Shown: positions 45,896-57,987, counted from the first letter of the stretch. The stretch is 64,000 bases of DNA from Prosopocoilus inquinatus (GCA_036172665.1 CM069872.1:46982101-47046100), one strand, 5' to 3'. Notes: generated from the letters alone by a model not told the origin. Translations and numbers: made by a program.

Positions 45896-47342
45896 CGAGT
45901 ACGACGTTCGAATGAATGAACTGCATGTTATACATTTTCAAGCCAAAAAACAAGAACGTTTTACGTTTCGGTCCAAGATACAACATAAACCTTCATGTTT
46001 CGTACTACTCTGCAATTCTACGAATGTTCATTGGTCCAATTCGAACCAATTCGAATATCTGAATCTTCAATATACATTTAATGTTAAAAACTATTAGACC
46101 CATTATGCATATAGACTTTTTGCTTTGTCTTTTCTTGTACTACCTGTGGTTAACGAGTGGAACATTTACTTTGAATCACCAAGTATATGTAATAACTTTA
46201 CATGTCCTTGCTTCTTCACTGTGAGTTGAAATTACTATAAAGAATTGAAATCGTTTCGAAACTGATTAATCTCTTTAGAAAATACCATCAACAAAGTAGG
46301 TGGTATTTTACGAATAACTGTTTCATAAAAGCAATTTGTTTAATAGATATTTAAAAATGAATTAAACGAAATTGAAGAATTTTACCTGAAGCGTAATAAT
46401 TTTCATGTCGTAGCTCGGTCATTATTTAATTTGACCATGATTGATAGTTATTGAGAACACGCTGTAGATTACATCTAAATAACGATATTAAAAACATCTT
46501 AACGCAGGTGACGGTAGGTAGGAAGGAGCGCGTAATTTAAAAACTACTTGGCGAAATAAAAAGAAAACTAATTTCAGGCTAAATGAAACGAGTGGCCGGC
46601 AGGTGTATGGACATAATCAATTTGACAATCACGCAAAGTGAAAAACGATCGAGCGTTAAAGAGGAATAAAAAACACCGGTAGCATACAAAGTGAAACTAT
46701 TTGACTGGAATTTGTTACGACTTCCCAGAACCTTTTCGGTGAATGCACTTGATATAAACACGATCCCCTGCGGGTTGCAAAGCGACGCTGGGAACCACCT
46801 GGCCCCTCGATCCTAAATTACACGAGGAAATTGCTGTTCACGATCGGCCTCGCCTCTGGAGCAATTCCATTCGGACCGCCTCGTCGTTCTGCGGTGGCTT
46901 ATTTACGGTCACATCTACCAAATGTCGTTCGATATTACCTGCCGCCGCCTGACTGCTTTGCTCTCTTTACCCCCTATACCTTTCCCAAAACTATTTCTGT
47001 GCCGGTTACTTTTCTCGGATCATATCTTCTGCAGGAATTTTATCGGTAAAGCAACTGTAAAATTACTTTGGCTTACGATCTTATGATCAAATTCCAACTT
47101 TCCCCAACGGTTTTAGTTCAGAATCTTTTAATTAATATCTGTACAGAGACTTTGCAATCAACAGAAGAAAAGCCAACTTCGAATTCAGTTCATAAACATC
47201 AGAAAAGTTCCATACTTCCAAATTCATTAAGGTAATCTAGAGTCCCTAGATTTGATTGACATTTAACCTGCCGAAGAGGGTTCTGAAACACAACGTCAAA
47301 TCCGCCATTTTTCTAGCTCCCTCTCGTTTACGTAATAGCAAT
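45896..47342. other. Non-coding; GC-rich patch at 46760-47050
   Basis: 46760-47050 is much richer in C and G than its surroundings (TGGCCCCTCGATCC, CCTGCCGCCGCCTGACTGC). It carries a 72-codon plus frame (46831-47049, starting at TTG) with no recognised domain. It could be a regulatory block or the edge of an unrecognised exon. 46370-46760 is unique DNA. Confidence 0.3.
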
Positions 47343-48467
47343 TGTTGGCTAGATTTTTTTTTTAAATATTACAGACAAACAATATTATCTGAGGACGGAT
47401 TTACAATAAACATTCATTCACCATTGGTTAGGTCTCTCATTCCTAATGTTCTTTCTTTCTTTCTTTCTCGCTTCCCTGACCGCAACAGGCGCAGAAGGTA
47501 AACGTCTTAGCCTCCGGACACCGCATTCCAATTCGTTAAGGACCACGCAAATTATAAGTAACCCTTTACGAGTATCTATTCAGTAAAATGGAACATTCCA
47601 CTTACCGGGGCCGTTTTCCCGGCCCCACCAGCTCCAGCGGCGAATCTAGAAACTGTAGCTCCCTCATGATGATAATTGGACACTGGGGAAGTCACTCTCG
47701 CACGCTGACTTCTTATCTTCGCATGAATTACCCCCCACATTCACCTGTGGATACAAAATCCACTCCTCCCGATGGATATTAGCATACCTTGCCTCCCCAG
47801 CGTACGTTCTCAGGATCAGTTAATGCACCGACTGCGTGAGTGTTAAGCACCACTCCGTACCAGTCCAATAACATCATCATGTCAGACCTTTCTCGATAGC
47901 TCAATGCCATCACCTGGTCAGGAATGTTATCAACCGAATTCCCACTCACAAAGAATGCAGAATACAGCTAAATGCTTGTACGCCGCGGCAAGGGCTTCGT
48001 TACCGTATGCTGGTGCACAGCATTCTCTGGCCAACACCTCAGATCGCGTCCCGGACAATATTCTGCTACCAGAATACCTCCGCATAACTCATGACCAGGG
48101 AAAGGAATTCAGGTCACTTACTGTTGGATGCTTTTTACGTCGAATGTACTTTGCGATGCCATCGTTCGCACGTTATGGGCGAGACTGATACAATCCTAGT
48201 ACTAAATTTTTGTACCGTTCGAGGAACAAGTGGTCTGAATTCTTCTCCTTGCTCATGACCCTCAAACCGCATTGCCAATCGAGAGAATATACCACCCTAA
48301 AACTTCTGCCAGAACATACCATCTCAGGTCATATTCTGCAGACACCCTCTATCTCATGTCCGGCAACACACCGCGGCCACCACATAAATCAGCAGGCGCA
48401 TCCGCGGCCCCATTTACCGACACGATTCGCCTTCCGCGCTATCCCACGGGAGACTGCCGTCTCTGTT
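47343..48467 (+). repeat. Dispersed 1.1 kb repeat family, copy D (opposite orientation to A-C)
   Basis: It begins TGTTGGCTAGATTTTTTTTT and shares with copy A, in order: ACAAACAATATTATCTGAGG, CATTCACCATTGGTTAGG, GGCGAATCTAGAA, CTGTGGATACAAAA, GATGGATATTAGCATACC, AGACCTTTCT.GA, CAACCGAATTCC and CCGACACG.TTCGCCTTCC. It is interrupted by a 155 bp insertion (48097-48251), and its far end is cut just after GACTGCCGTCTCTG. Together with copy A it forms an inverted pair 44 kb apart. Confidence 0.85.
48097..48251. mobile_element. 155-bp MITE inside copy D with 9-bp target duplication
   Basis: The insertion is flanked by CTCATGACC on both sides (48088-48096 and 48252-48260), while copy A has a single uninterrupted TCATGACC at the same place. 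The ends are inverted: AGGGAAAGGAATTCAGGTCA on the left against AAGGAGAAGAATTCAGACCA on the right strand. A 9-bp duplication points to a Mutator-like (MULE) MITE. The filled/empty comparison makes the boundaries firm. Confidence 0.88.
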
Positions 48468-49132
48468 GTTTTAAATTTTATTCTTTCTAATCCACGGAAC
48501 AATCATATCAAGTTAGGTCAGTCAACTATAAAATCTGAAATTATTAACGAAAAGGACGTTCTGTTTCCGTACCCTCTCTGATATGTTAAACGTCGATCAA
48601 ATCTAGTCACCCTAAGGTAATCGAATATGTAAAGGATGATCTAGTGACTAGACTATCGAACATTAATATCGCAAGACAAAAACGACAACTTTTGATTAAT
48701 CGAACATAATCAACTTATGCTTTCATGATTGATTGTTGTAGTTTTCGTTACAATAAATCTCGATAATCAGTTGATACTGTGTATATCTTGCGATTTGAAA
48801 ATCTGTTAATCAGTTCTGAATTAAGGTGAAAGATGACTATATAAAACAAGAAGCTCCTCGATTGACGTCATTTAGATCTGTTTAGAACAGCTGATTGACG
48901 ACGTTGGTAACAAAGTTAACTACGGGCGTAAAATATTTACACGCAAGATAAAACCGGTATTACTAACGACACGTCTGTTGCTTCGCGGGTGTGGAATTCC
49001 TAAACCGGTTTTGTACACCAACGTTTGTTACACGAATTCTTACGCCGGTATTACCAATACCAGCCTTAAATGTTCGTGTAAACGCAGTCATTGGGCGCGT
49101 TCAGCGGATGCGTTGCTTACTCAGCAGTCGTT

Positions 49133-49168
49133 TGTGATTGGCTATTACCTTCATGTGAGCCAATCACA
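49133..49168. repeat. Hairpin TGTGATTGGCT...AGCCAATCACA
   Basis: A perfect 11-bp stem encloses a 14-base loop. Each arm carries an ATTGG/CCAAT box, so it could equally be a pair of inverted CCAAT-type sites. Confidence 0.6.
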
Positions 49169-49210
49169 ATCGATTGCTGTCTTGTGTCTTTGATTATAAA
49201 AGCGAACCAT

Positions 49211-49233
49211 CTCGTAAAAATTGTTTTTACGAG
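49211..49233. repeat. Perfect 10-bp hairpin CTCGTAAAAA ttg TTTTTACGAG
   Basis: The stem is perfect and the loop is three bases. It lies 16 bases before the mariner-like element that starts at 49251. Its role is unknown. Confidence 0.6.
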
Positions 49234-49250
49234 AATAAGATCAAAATATA

Positions 49251-50516
49251 CAGGGTGGTCCCTATATAACGTGCCAAACTCCGACTAGTAATTCACCTCG
49301 TCAAAACAAGTGAAAAAGTCTAGTATAACTTTTGGATCCAACCTAAGAAAAAACTATGTTTGAGAGCCGCTCAACGGTACAATAAGTACGTTTATAAAAT
49401 CAATCAAATCTTGAATAAATTATTCACATTTATTATCAAATTTATTCTGCAATTTTAAATTGAATCATAAGCATCGTATGGTATTTACTACGTATATACA
49501 TCCTGGATATTGAAATTATACATTACAAGCCTACATTACATTATTCGAATTTCGTATTTGATTTTTCTGTTCAATTTTATATTCACGTCTGTCTTCAATG
49601 AAACTCGTTTCTCGAATGGAAAATCGAATAGAGTAAAGGCAAAAATATCACGTTTGAGCGACCCGAAACTGAAAATCGAATTCAAAATCGGATAATGTAA
49701 ACTAGCCCTCAGAATGAATAAAGTATAATTTACAAAGAGGAGCGAGTATTTATCGAAATAATTAATATTATTCTAATATTAGTAAATAATAATAAGCTAT
49801 ATTAAAATAATCAATTTATAATGCTCAATGTACCTTTCATGCATTTGAGTATTTCAAAATCCCTTCGATTAACCTTTGTACACATTTGACTATGCTCACA
49901 AGCCAAAATGTTGGTTACACTCAGAGTATTTGCATCTTGTTTTAACCTCATGTAACAACAAGGGATGGAGATACTCTGAGTGAAGCTAGTTCAAGCGAAT
50001 CGAAAACGCCATTAGTTATTATGTTCCTGTTGTAGATGGAAACATTTACAAATGCAGTTATTCAAATTTTTTTAATAAAATTTGACGTTGTTGTGATCCT
50101 TGTATTGTGGCTCAGAAAGTATCTTAAAAATTTGCCATAACAGTATTCGTTTCTAGCTACTACGTCCTGACACTATTCAGTGATACCCGAACATTTTTTG
50201 CAATATGCCGTGCTTTTCTTTTAAACTAAATTACTAGAGATAGACATTCTCATTCCTTTAAGACAAGCCGAGTTACCGGTTTAATGCCCGGTTTCTGCAA
50301 CGAAACATAACTTTATGTAGCGATAAACTCAATATAAACTCACCATAACTTCTAAAAACCGTTTCTCAAAATTTATCTGTAGATAAAGTGAAGACGTAGT
50401 AACATAAACAGTTTAAACTTTTCATAAAGTGATCTGTCTTAAAAAAATCATCTTTGCAAAAAGTTATTATCGTTTCACCGGGCATAAGATTGGCGCCTTA
50501 TATCAGGACCACCCTG
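49251..50516. mobile_element. 1.27-kb mariner-type element, CAGGGTGGTCC TIRs, TA-flanked
   Basis: The left end CAGGGTGGTCCCTATATAAC and the right end (inverted CAGGGTGGTCCTGATATAAG) share about 25 of 31 positions. TA is present at 49249-49250 and 50517-50518. The length equals a full mariner, yet no D,D34D transposase motif is visible in any frame. The interior is very AT-rich. It includes a hairpin at 49918-49982 (CACTCAGAGTATTTGCATC against its mirror). The coding region may have decayed or been replaced. Confidence 0.78.
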
Positions 50517-50902
50517 TATTTATATAAATTGCATTTTTTTGTCCGAAATAAACGAACGAATTAAAAGGAAAACAAGATTAATCAAAAATATTCTTGTTGT
50601 TTGCCACAATCATCCTTAGGGCCCATATTTCCACTTGCTAATTAGCGTTATTTGGCAAATAAGTTGAATTTCATGAATGGTTGCATGGTGATTCATCGAA
50701 TATTCGTCAAACAAATTTATTAGGACGTTGGAAAGATCGGGTCTTAATCAAAAAAACTTCAGGAAAGTTTCCGTTTCTCTTTTATCAATTGTCTTGTGCT
50801 CACACGTTAGCAGTTTCCATCGTCGCAATAATTGTTTACAATTAATCGCTCCACAGCACAATATCTCCAATCCCTGTTATTGGTTAAAATACTCTAGCTA
50901 AG

Positions 50903-51026
50903 CTCGTTTATTCAACTCCATTCACTCTATTCAGTCACTCACACTTTTGGCTCACTTTTAGTACAAGCAAATGTGGGACAAAAGTACTAAAAGGGTAAAT
51001 GGAGTGAACGGAGTTGAATAAACGAA
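50903..51026. repeat. Inverted repeat, arms about 25-30 bases
   Basis: CTCGTTTATTCAACTCCATT then CACTCTATT is mirrored by AATGGAGTGAACGGAGTTGAATAAACGAAC. Between them CTTTTAGTAC and GTACTAAAAG form a second, inner inverted pair. Confidence 0.7.
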
Positions 51027-51271
51027 CGCGCAGCGTCTGAGAATGATCCAGAGCAGAAACTGAAAACGCTATGAAAATAAAAATTATATGGGAACAGCTA
51101 CCTGTCAACTTCGTTTCCTAAAAATGGGTAATTACCAATAAATAAAATGACTAAGAATGCATTACCACTATTTTAAGAGTTCCCTTTTTCGAATGAATCA
51201 CTTTTGAAGGTCTTATGGCTGTTTTAGTCCAGTCTATTTCATCATAGTTTACTTTAATATGTTTCTCTAAA

Positions 51272-51410
51272 TTTTAAATTACGGCCTGATGCGTTCTGAC
51301 CATTATAATGAATAGATAGAAAAGCATATCAGCAAGTAGGTAAACAAACACAAAACTAACACATGAAATCAATTCAACGCGTGTTTGTTTATCTGTTAGA
51401 CAGCTACTTA
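51272..51410 (+). repeat. Dispersed 140-bp repeat, copy 2
   Basis: This is the second copy of the repeat at 18575-18715 in the same orientation: TTAAATTACGGCCTGATGCG, TTCTGACCATTATAA, GCAAGTAGGTAAACA, ACATGAAATCAATT and GTGTTTGTTTATCTG. Confidence 0.65.
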
Positions 51411-53588
51411 AAGCTTTATTGGGGAGACATTACTTTTAAACAAGACTGTACGAGATTTGATATAATTTCTACAATAAGTATTGGAAGTTTTATTTTTTCA
51501 GAAAATTTTCGATTCAATTGAATCGTTGATACAATTTAAAGTATAATTCAAATTGTTCAAGAGATTGAAGCAAATCTTAAACCTAACAAAAATTAGATTA
51601 TACAATAACTTATCACGTATGATTGAATTTCTGCTTTTACCTAATGAGTGATCACTAATTAATGACAGATCGGTAAAGGCGTATTTTTACTAATATTTTT
51701 AATGACGACCAAAATACATGATTCTGAAAGAAATTCACTTAGTTATACACACACCTCAATGGTCAAACATTAAAAAAATCCGACACGAAAATTTCTTATT
51801 TTCGTGAAACGTAAATTAAATTAAGACATTTTTAATCGAAAAGACTTCAAAATACTTTTAGTTTCATTCATTCATTTATTCAGCCATTAAACCTAAAGCA
51901 TTAAAATTACAACACTTTGACTACTTTTAGCGATAATCAATTTTCTAACTAAACTAATTACGAAATTGAGGTCTTTAATGGTCGATTTTTGCGGTACACA
52001 AATGTGGTCCGTGTGTTAGGGACCTAAAACGTGCGGCGCTGTTTTTTTTTTTTGTAACTCTGACGCCTGTTGATTTAACATTTATTGTTGGATAATGTGT
52101 TTAATAACAAATATAAAAAGCATCTATATTAATGGTTTAATAGCTTTTCTTGTAAGCCAGAGTTTTTTCTACCTATTTTTTAACATCGTGCGTCACAAGC
52201 CCAAACTTTATGCAATCTAATATGGCCATAACATCTTCAAATTTCATAAACACGTTTTGAATATCATTTTATATAAATCGAAGAAATGTCGAAGTAGATA
52301 CTTTTATGTTATAATGAGCCTTAGCTTGATTCGAACTTTACGAAACAAATAATCCATTACTAAGGCCTCATTTGCACGAGCGTTTTCCAGCGCTCGCTTT
52401 TTCTAACGCCCTGAATAGAACATGTTAGATAAAAAAAAAATAAAATTACTAATCAAACAAGAAACTAGTGTTCTAATTAATCACGACTTTGTAAAATGTT
52501 TTTAAAAACGAATGTTAAATATCACAATCAGGAGGTCATTACAACCAGACAAATCGTTTAATTTAAATAAGTTCAAGTGAAATTTAGTTATGTTATTAAA
52601 CATGATAATAATAGTAATAATTAGGAAAAGAGATTAAGCCACTTTTGTAACATCTATTTAATGTGATGATACTCAAAATCTAACGGGCACGATTTAGAGA
52701 AAATGTGTACAATTTAGTGTGACAGAAACGGCACAGGAAGATTTAAGTGGTCAATTGCTACATTATATAACATTTTATCGGCAATTTGTTGATTTGACCC
52801 CGAACAAAGATCATCCGATTGTACGTAATAGTAACACTAATGTTATAGTTCATTGCTTAGGAATATGCACTGTTTATTCAGCTTTATTTTATGACTAGAA
52901 GAGTACTTTTTTTGGTTTTAATCGTAAACTTAGGAATCAGTAATTTGGTGAATAGTTTCAATAACGCACGTATAATTAGATGAATGAGAATGAATCAAGG
53001 ACTTCCTTGATAAGATGTTGAAGAAAAAAAACTACTTGGTTTTATTAACACTTCGGGGGGAGAAAAAAACCAAGACGGTTAACATCAATATTTGTTTAGT
53101 CGGCTAGTGCCGGCGATGATGCTATCTTTCAACAGTCATTACTTGAAACCCCGTCCACCGTAAATTAATACTCGAACAAATAACACTAATCAGTTTTAGA
53201 GATAATGTAATTTACAGTGACACTCAATATATGAGATAAAAGCAAGTATTGGCTATTATTATTGATTGACGTATTTACTTGTCGGCGACATTATGACTAG
53301 TTTTGTTTGTATAGCTGATATTCTGAGTACATATTTGACCTGTCTTGTGTGTGCGCACATGTGTGTGTTAAATAAAATTTATCGTACTGGTCTCTCCACT
53401 TTTATATTCTTTTAATGTACGAAAATTTCAAAAAAAAGTAAGAAACATTCGTGTTTCACTGACGTTAAGATTATTTTAAAGTCTTTAAAGTTCGTCTTGG
53501 TTTTTCTAACTTAAATCATAAAGAAAAGATCAAAACCTCAGACTTGACTTGCGATATATTTACTTAGATTTAAATACCTTATAATTTG

Positions 53589-53865
53589 TATTTTTTTTAT
53601 CTGTGGTGTTTGCCGAACGGGGTCCTAAGTCATAGGACTTCAGCAGCGGGAGTGTATTTTTGTGTCTGTAAAGTGTTCCACGGCTTTATTACTTCCAAAC
53701 CTCCTGGTCTTTGAAGGGGAAATATCCCCAACACTGAAGGGTACCTGAAGTGAGCGACCATCCCCGAGAAATGTCTCGAGCCGAGTGCGTACCCATGACC
53801 TTACGATTGCCAAACCGGTCCCTTGCCACTTCAACCATTCAGGTTGACAACAGTTTAGGTTGACT
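53589..53865 (-). mobile_element. tRNA-derived SINE with A-rich tail, copy 2
   Basis: The minus strand starts near TGGTTGAAGTGGCAAGGGAC (a tRNA-like head with weak box A), followed by GGTCATGGGTACGCAC (diverged box B). The body matches the 10.3-kb copy: TTTCTCGGGG, CTCACTTCAGGTACCCTTCA, CAGTGTTGGGGATATTTC, GGAACACTTTACAGACAC. It ends ACCACAGATAAAAAAAA. The 76-codon minus frame here is only the SINE read through. Confidence 0.78.
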
Positions 53866-54910
53866 TCCAATTAATTTAAAATTTGCTGGGGTGTTTCGAT
53901 TGTAATAAGTAACAAGTAACAAGTAACAACAAAGATCCGAAATGCCAGAGAGAAAAATTTAATTAAACTGCTGCTTCCAAGAAAAAAAAGTATATGTATA
54001 ATCAGTAATATGTCTATAAGTGTTCCTGAAATAAATGTACACGTAGATAACATACTACTCACACACCAGCATGTAAATTTATCTACACAGGAATGTATAA
54101 TATGCAATAAAGAGGTGCATAAGCATAAGATATATGCTAAGGAAACGAGAACGATTCGAAGAATTCACATTAGTTTGTTTTAAAACGTTTTCAACTGCCA
54201 CGAATGCGATAATTAAAGACGAACAAAAAAGACACCATTATGACTGAATGATAAGATCTACTTGTACATAAATAAATAAGCAAATAATCAAGTGGCCCGT
54301 TCAATTTAACAGGTTTATCCAAATAAAAATTATATTTTACGGCGTGGCTTTCGAAGATTTCTAATGACATAATCTCTTTTTAGTTAATTGCCGGAGATAG
54401 TTTCGCTGATAAAAGGAATCGAAGTCAACTTGGAAGTTTGTAATGTTAATCGCGGAACGTAATTATTCGGCGTAAAAACGCGGGGCGAAACGAAACCGGC
54501 GACCGTGAAGAACCGGTACAAATTTAAGGCTGCTGAAGCGATTGAATGCACCGCAGTTGACAGTATCCTGCTGAGTTACAAGAATACCGGACTCTCACCG
54601 TTATATTTTATCCTCTACGCTTATCTTCCTTACACATCGCCTCTCCAGACCAACATCCTTGTAAAAATGAGACCCAAAAAAAATAAATAAATAAACAACA
54701 AAGCCACCGGGTTTCTTCTTAGAATGTTATTGGATACTTTATGTATGCGAGTCTGTTTATACACTAATAAAAATATTAACGAGTATAATAGCTGACGATT
54801 TTTTCAAATGACGTTCAACTTTTGACATCTTACTTTGTAAGATCATTCACATTTATTATACATTACATTACACCAAAAAGAGTAATAATCAGAAACCCAA
54901 TAGAAAGCAA
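53866..54910. other. Non-coding; candidate regulatory block at 54330-54500
   Basis: AAGTAAC is repeated three times at 53907-53927. 54330-54530 mixes GC words (GGCGTAAAAACGCGGGGCG, TTAATCGCGGAACG) with TAAT cores (TAGTTAATTGCCGG, ACGTAATTATTCGG) and is unique in the window. No gene is visible; the 61-codon frame at 54505-54690 begins with GTG. Confidence 0.35.
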
Positions 54911-54972
54911 CAGAGGCGGCCTTAATAGTTGCGAGGCCCCGGACGAGAAATGTTTGCAGGGTCCTTTAGATA

Positions 54973-55150
54973 AAGCTTAATTCTCACACGGCAGCGCGTC
55001 GCGTCATTTTAATTCCTATGTTTTTACATGTAATTTTTTGACATAAAATGCTGCCAAGTGAGAACGGCTCCATTTAAAACCATGACAACTTTTCAACGCA
55101 GCAAAATGACGCTACGCGACGCGATGAGCTGCCGCGTGAGAATTGAGCCT
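54973..55150. mobile_element. Nested MITE 1 (about 178 bp)
   Basis: AGCTTAATTCTCACACGGCAGC then GCGTCGCGTCATTTT on the left is mirrored on the right by AAAATGACGCTACGCGACGC then GAGCTGCCGCGTGAGAATT. It lies just inside the left end of the 3-kb hAT element and next to nested MITE 2. Confidence 0.8.
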
Positions 55151-55160
55151 AAAGGACGCT

Positions 55161-55388
55161 ATAGGTGTGTTCTTTTTACCGCAAAACTCACTTCAACTCA
55201 GATAAACGTCATTTCCGTTCGCGGGAACAAGTAAGTTTGAATGTGTATTTCAACCTGGCAACCAATAGGAGTGCACGAGTGACAAGGTAGGAGATCGAAA
55301 TCACAGTTCATACTTACTTGTTCATGCCAACGGAAATGACGTTTATCTGAGTTGAGATGAGATTTGTGGCAAAAAGAACACGCCTTAT
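55161..55388. mobile_element. Nested MITE 2 (about 228 bp, 90-bp arms)
   Basis: AGGTGTGTTCTTTTTACCGC with AACTCAGATAAACGTCATTT and CCGTT on the left is mirrored by AACGG, AAATGACGTTTATCTGAGTT and GCAAAAAGAACACGCCT on the right. TATA adjoins both ends, consistent with a TA-type duplication. Arm identity is high. Confidence 0.85.
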
Positions 55389-55952
55389 ATAAGTCCTCTG
55401 TGCATTAAAAAAGTAGGCAAAATAATTTTTACAACACATCAACTTTAAGTGACTTTACTTGACATGTTTCAATTCCTAAAATATGGCCTTGTTTGAAAGT
55501 ATGGAATAAAAATGTACTTTAGAAACAAAATGATATAAAAATATGACTATTCATATACCCATGCTTCTTTTAATATTGAGGTACTCTAATTATTGCAAGT
55601 GTGTTTTTTACTCGTAAAAGAAGACATGTTTTTACTCGTAAATGAAGACATATAAAAAGTCGTTGCGTAAATTATGATTAACAAAAAAAAACACTGGTTA
55701 CAATTATTAAAAGTAAAATTTAAATGCTAAGGAAAAACAAAAGTTTATTGCAGACCGTAAAATGTAGTCCTCATACAACAGATGTTACTCTAGGAACAAG
55801 AGCTGGTCGGTAAGGAATTTTCTCTAACAGTAGTAAATTTGTTAAGGGAGTATTTAAAGAAATTTATTTGCTTATATGCAAGTATAGCAAATTACTAAGA
55901 TTTTTCTTTTCCTTGCAACTCTTAAATATTTCCGTATTTATATAATTATAAA

Positions 55953-57786
55953 CTAGAGGTTCCCAACCTCTTTTAAACGTCGACCCGTTACAAGAAAATG
56001 AAAATTTCCATTAACCCCCTTTCAAATTTAATCAATGTTTCTAAAACAGTAGGGTTTAAACATATTAACAATGTCAAATTAAGATATTATTAAATTGTGA
56101 CAATTTGTTATTTATTTAAATATAAACCGATGGTCTCTTTTGCTTTGTTTTTAAATTCGATTTCACTTTATTTTATATTTGAATTATCAAATTAATTATC
56201 TTTTGTTTTTTCTTCTTTTATCTAAACCTTCGGTTAAATATTCGTCAACGGTCATGATTCGATTGGACTTGGTTTTACATAATTTTTATTTTAATCTTAT
56301 CTTCATCACTGACTGTCTTTTGTTTTTATTTTTTCTTTAATACCTTGACTTTTGTTTAATTCATTCGTTATTTATTTAAGTCAGTTTTTAATGTATCACC
56401 GATCGTCTTTTGTTTTCTGTTTTTTCTTTAATACCTTGACTTTTATTTAATTCAATCATTATTTTTTTATTTAAGTCAGTTTTTAATGTTTAATGTTTCA
56501 TCAATTGATCGATCTTTGTTTTCTTCTTTTAATCGATTTTCTTTGTTTTGATTTTTAATTATCCATTGGTCGTCTTTTATTTACTTTACACTTTAATCCT
56601 GTGGATTGTTTTTCTCTTTTAATCAATTTAACTTTATTTTGTCTTTTACTTATTAACTGATCGTTCTTTTTCGCTTTAATATGACAAAATTCGTCTGACT
56701 TTAAATTAATTTGACTTACTGTTAGTACATATTACACATTTTTTTTATTTTTCTCTAAACTTTATCATCATGTTTTCGAACCTATACTTCAAATTAAGTT
56801 CTTCTTTTCTCTGTTGTACATTTGTTTCTGAAATAAACATTCATAAACCATTTATTTTTTTCCTCATTCGACTATATTTTATTAAATTTTTAATATAATC
56901 AACTAATCCGACCTCTGTTTTTACTTTTAATCAATTTATTTTTTTTGTTTTTCTTTTTAACCATGAATTCATCAGCTGTTTTTTTTGTTTCATTTTATTT
57001 GACATGATTTTTTCTTTTCTAGTTGATTTTGTTTGATTTTCTTTTACTCGACAGTCGTCGTTTGACGCCATTTTTTTTTCTTTTATTCTTTCATTCGACT
57101 TGACTTTGACTATTTTATTTTTCAGTTATTAATTGATCGCCTTTTTCCTTTTAATATTTAATTTAATACTACCATTGTTACCACTCAGGTATTTTACACA
57201 CTTTATTTTCATCCTGTCTTCATCGACGATCATCTTTTGTTTTCGTTTTATTCGATTTGACTGTATATAGAAACATTACTATTTTGATGACCAATTGATT
57301 GTTTACTTTTTTTTAATGCGTGCAGATGATATTTAATTTAATTAATTAATACGTGTGCCATGGCAACTTAATATGTAAGTCAATTGTTTTAATATTTATT
57401 TCTTAAACTTATTGAAGTTATTAGATCTATTAAAGTACGGCTGTGTTTAGCACAGGGAATTGTACAAAAGGCTCTATCGAAATTTATGACATTATAATCT
57501 AAACGCAGAACTATCAAGTAAAGCTGTATACTATCTAGGATAAAAGAGTGTCCCGTTATCTATGCTCGACACTGTACAATATTTAATTAGAATTTATTTA
57601 ATAGGAGTATTATTTTTAAATCTTCTACTTCTTTTTAATAATCTACTCAGGTAGACCTCCACTAAACAAGAATTCAATACTTCCACCCCGTAGACTAGAA
57701 GACTCCCGAGGTTCATCGATACCAAGTCGACACCTACAGGTTCATCGACATTTTTAAGTCTTCATTGACCTCGTTGGGAACCCCTG
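55953..57786. mobile_element. Nested hAT-like element with T-rich interior
   Basis: The left end TAGAGGTTCCCAACCTCTTT and the right end, inverted CAGGGGTTCCCAACGAGG, are the 'AGAGGTTCCCAACC' type seen in Charlie-like hAT elements. The 1.8-kb interior is strongly T-rich and holds a degenerate tandem repeat. No matching octamer was found outside the ends and no transposase is recognisable, so it is a decayed or partial copy. Confidence 0.55.
56312..56513 (+). repeat. Two-unit tandem repeat (about 95-105 bp) in a T-rich tract
   Basis: TTTTTTCTTTAATACCTTGA, then CTTTT.TTTAATTCA and TTTAAGTCAGTTTTTAATG occur in two successive units. GATCGTCTTTTGTTTT-type words recur more loosely over 56100-57340, so the tract grew by slippage or unequal exchange. 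Confidence 0.7.
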
Positions 57787-57987
57787 CTATTGAATAATCT
57801 TAATACTAAGGAAGCTATCGTAGGTTAAAAAATGGAAAAAATCACGAATTTCAAATGGCGCGGGGCCCTGGGCAGTTGCCCGGTTCGCCCGCCACTGGAA
57901 AGCAAAAAATCACACCCTTAACGTCCCCGTACATTCTACGTATAACATTATTTCCAATAATAAATGAAATTGGCGTCCTGTTTATTA

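Larger units (their letters stand above)
50519..53588. other. Non-coding; contains two small repeats
   Basis: No gene was recognised. It includes the inverted repeat at 50903-51026 and the dispersed repeat at 51272-51410 (both listed). Near 52365 GGCCTCATTTGCACGAGCG looks like one end of a MITE, but no partner was found. Confidence 0.4.
54911..57897. mobile_element. 3-kb hAT-superfamily element with perfect 8-bp target duplication
   Basis: The element begins CAGAGGCGGCC and ends GGGCGAACC-type sequence finishing CCGCCACTG; inverted, the right end is CAGTGGCGGGC, a short hAT-type TIR. The octamer GAAAGCAA lies immediately outside both ends (54903-54910 and 57898-57905). The subterminal words GGCCCCGG (left) and GGGGCCCTGGGCAGTTGCCC (right) are typical of hAT ends. 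No transposase frame remains. The interior is occupied by three nested elements and T-rich DNA. The exact TSD fixes the outer boundaries. Confidence 0.88.

Noticed and set aside
46831..47049. Protein-coding exon in the GC-rich patch
   Set aside because: The frame starts at TTG, no splice pair is convincing and no domain is seen; kept only as a GC-rich block.
49211..49233. Bacterial-type intrinsic terminator
   Set aside because: A perfect hairpin with T-run occurs, but the context is eukaryotic with no adjacent gene.
53640..53870. 76-codon protein gene on the minus strand
   Set aside because: It lies entirely within the tRNA-derived SINE; the same sequence at 10.4 kb is not open.
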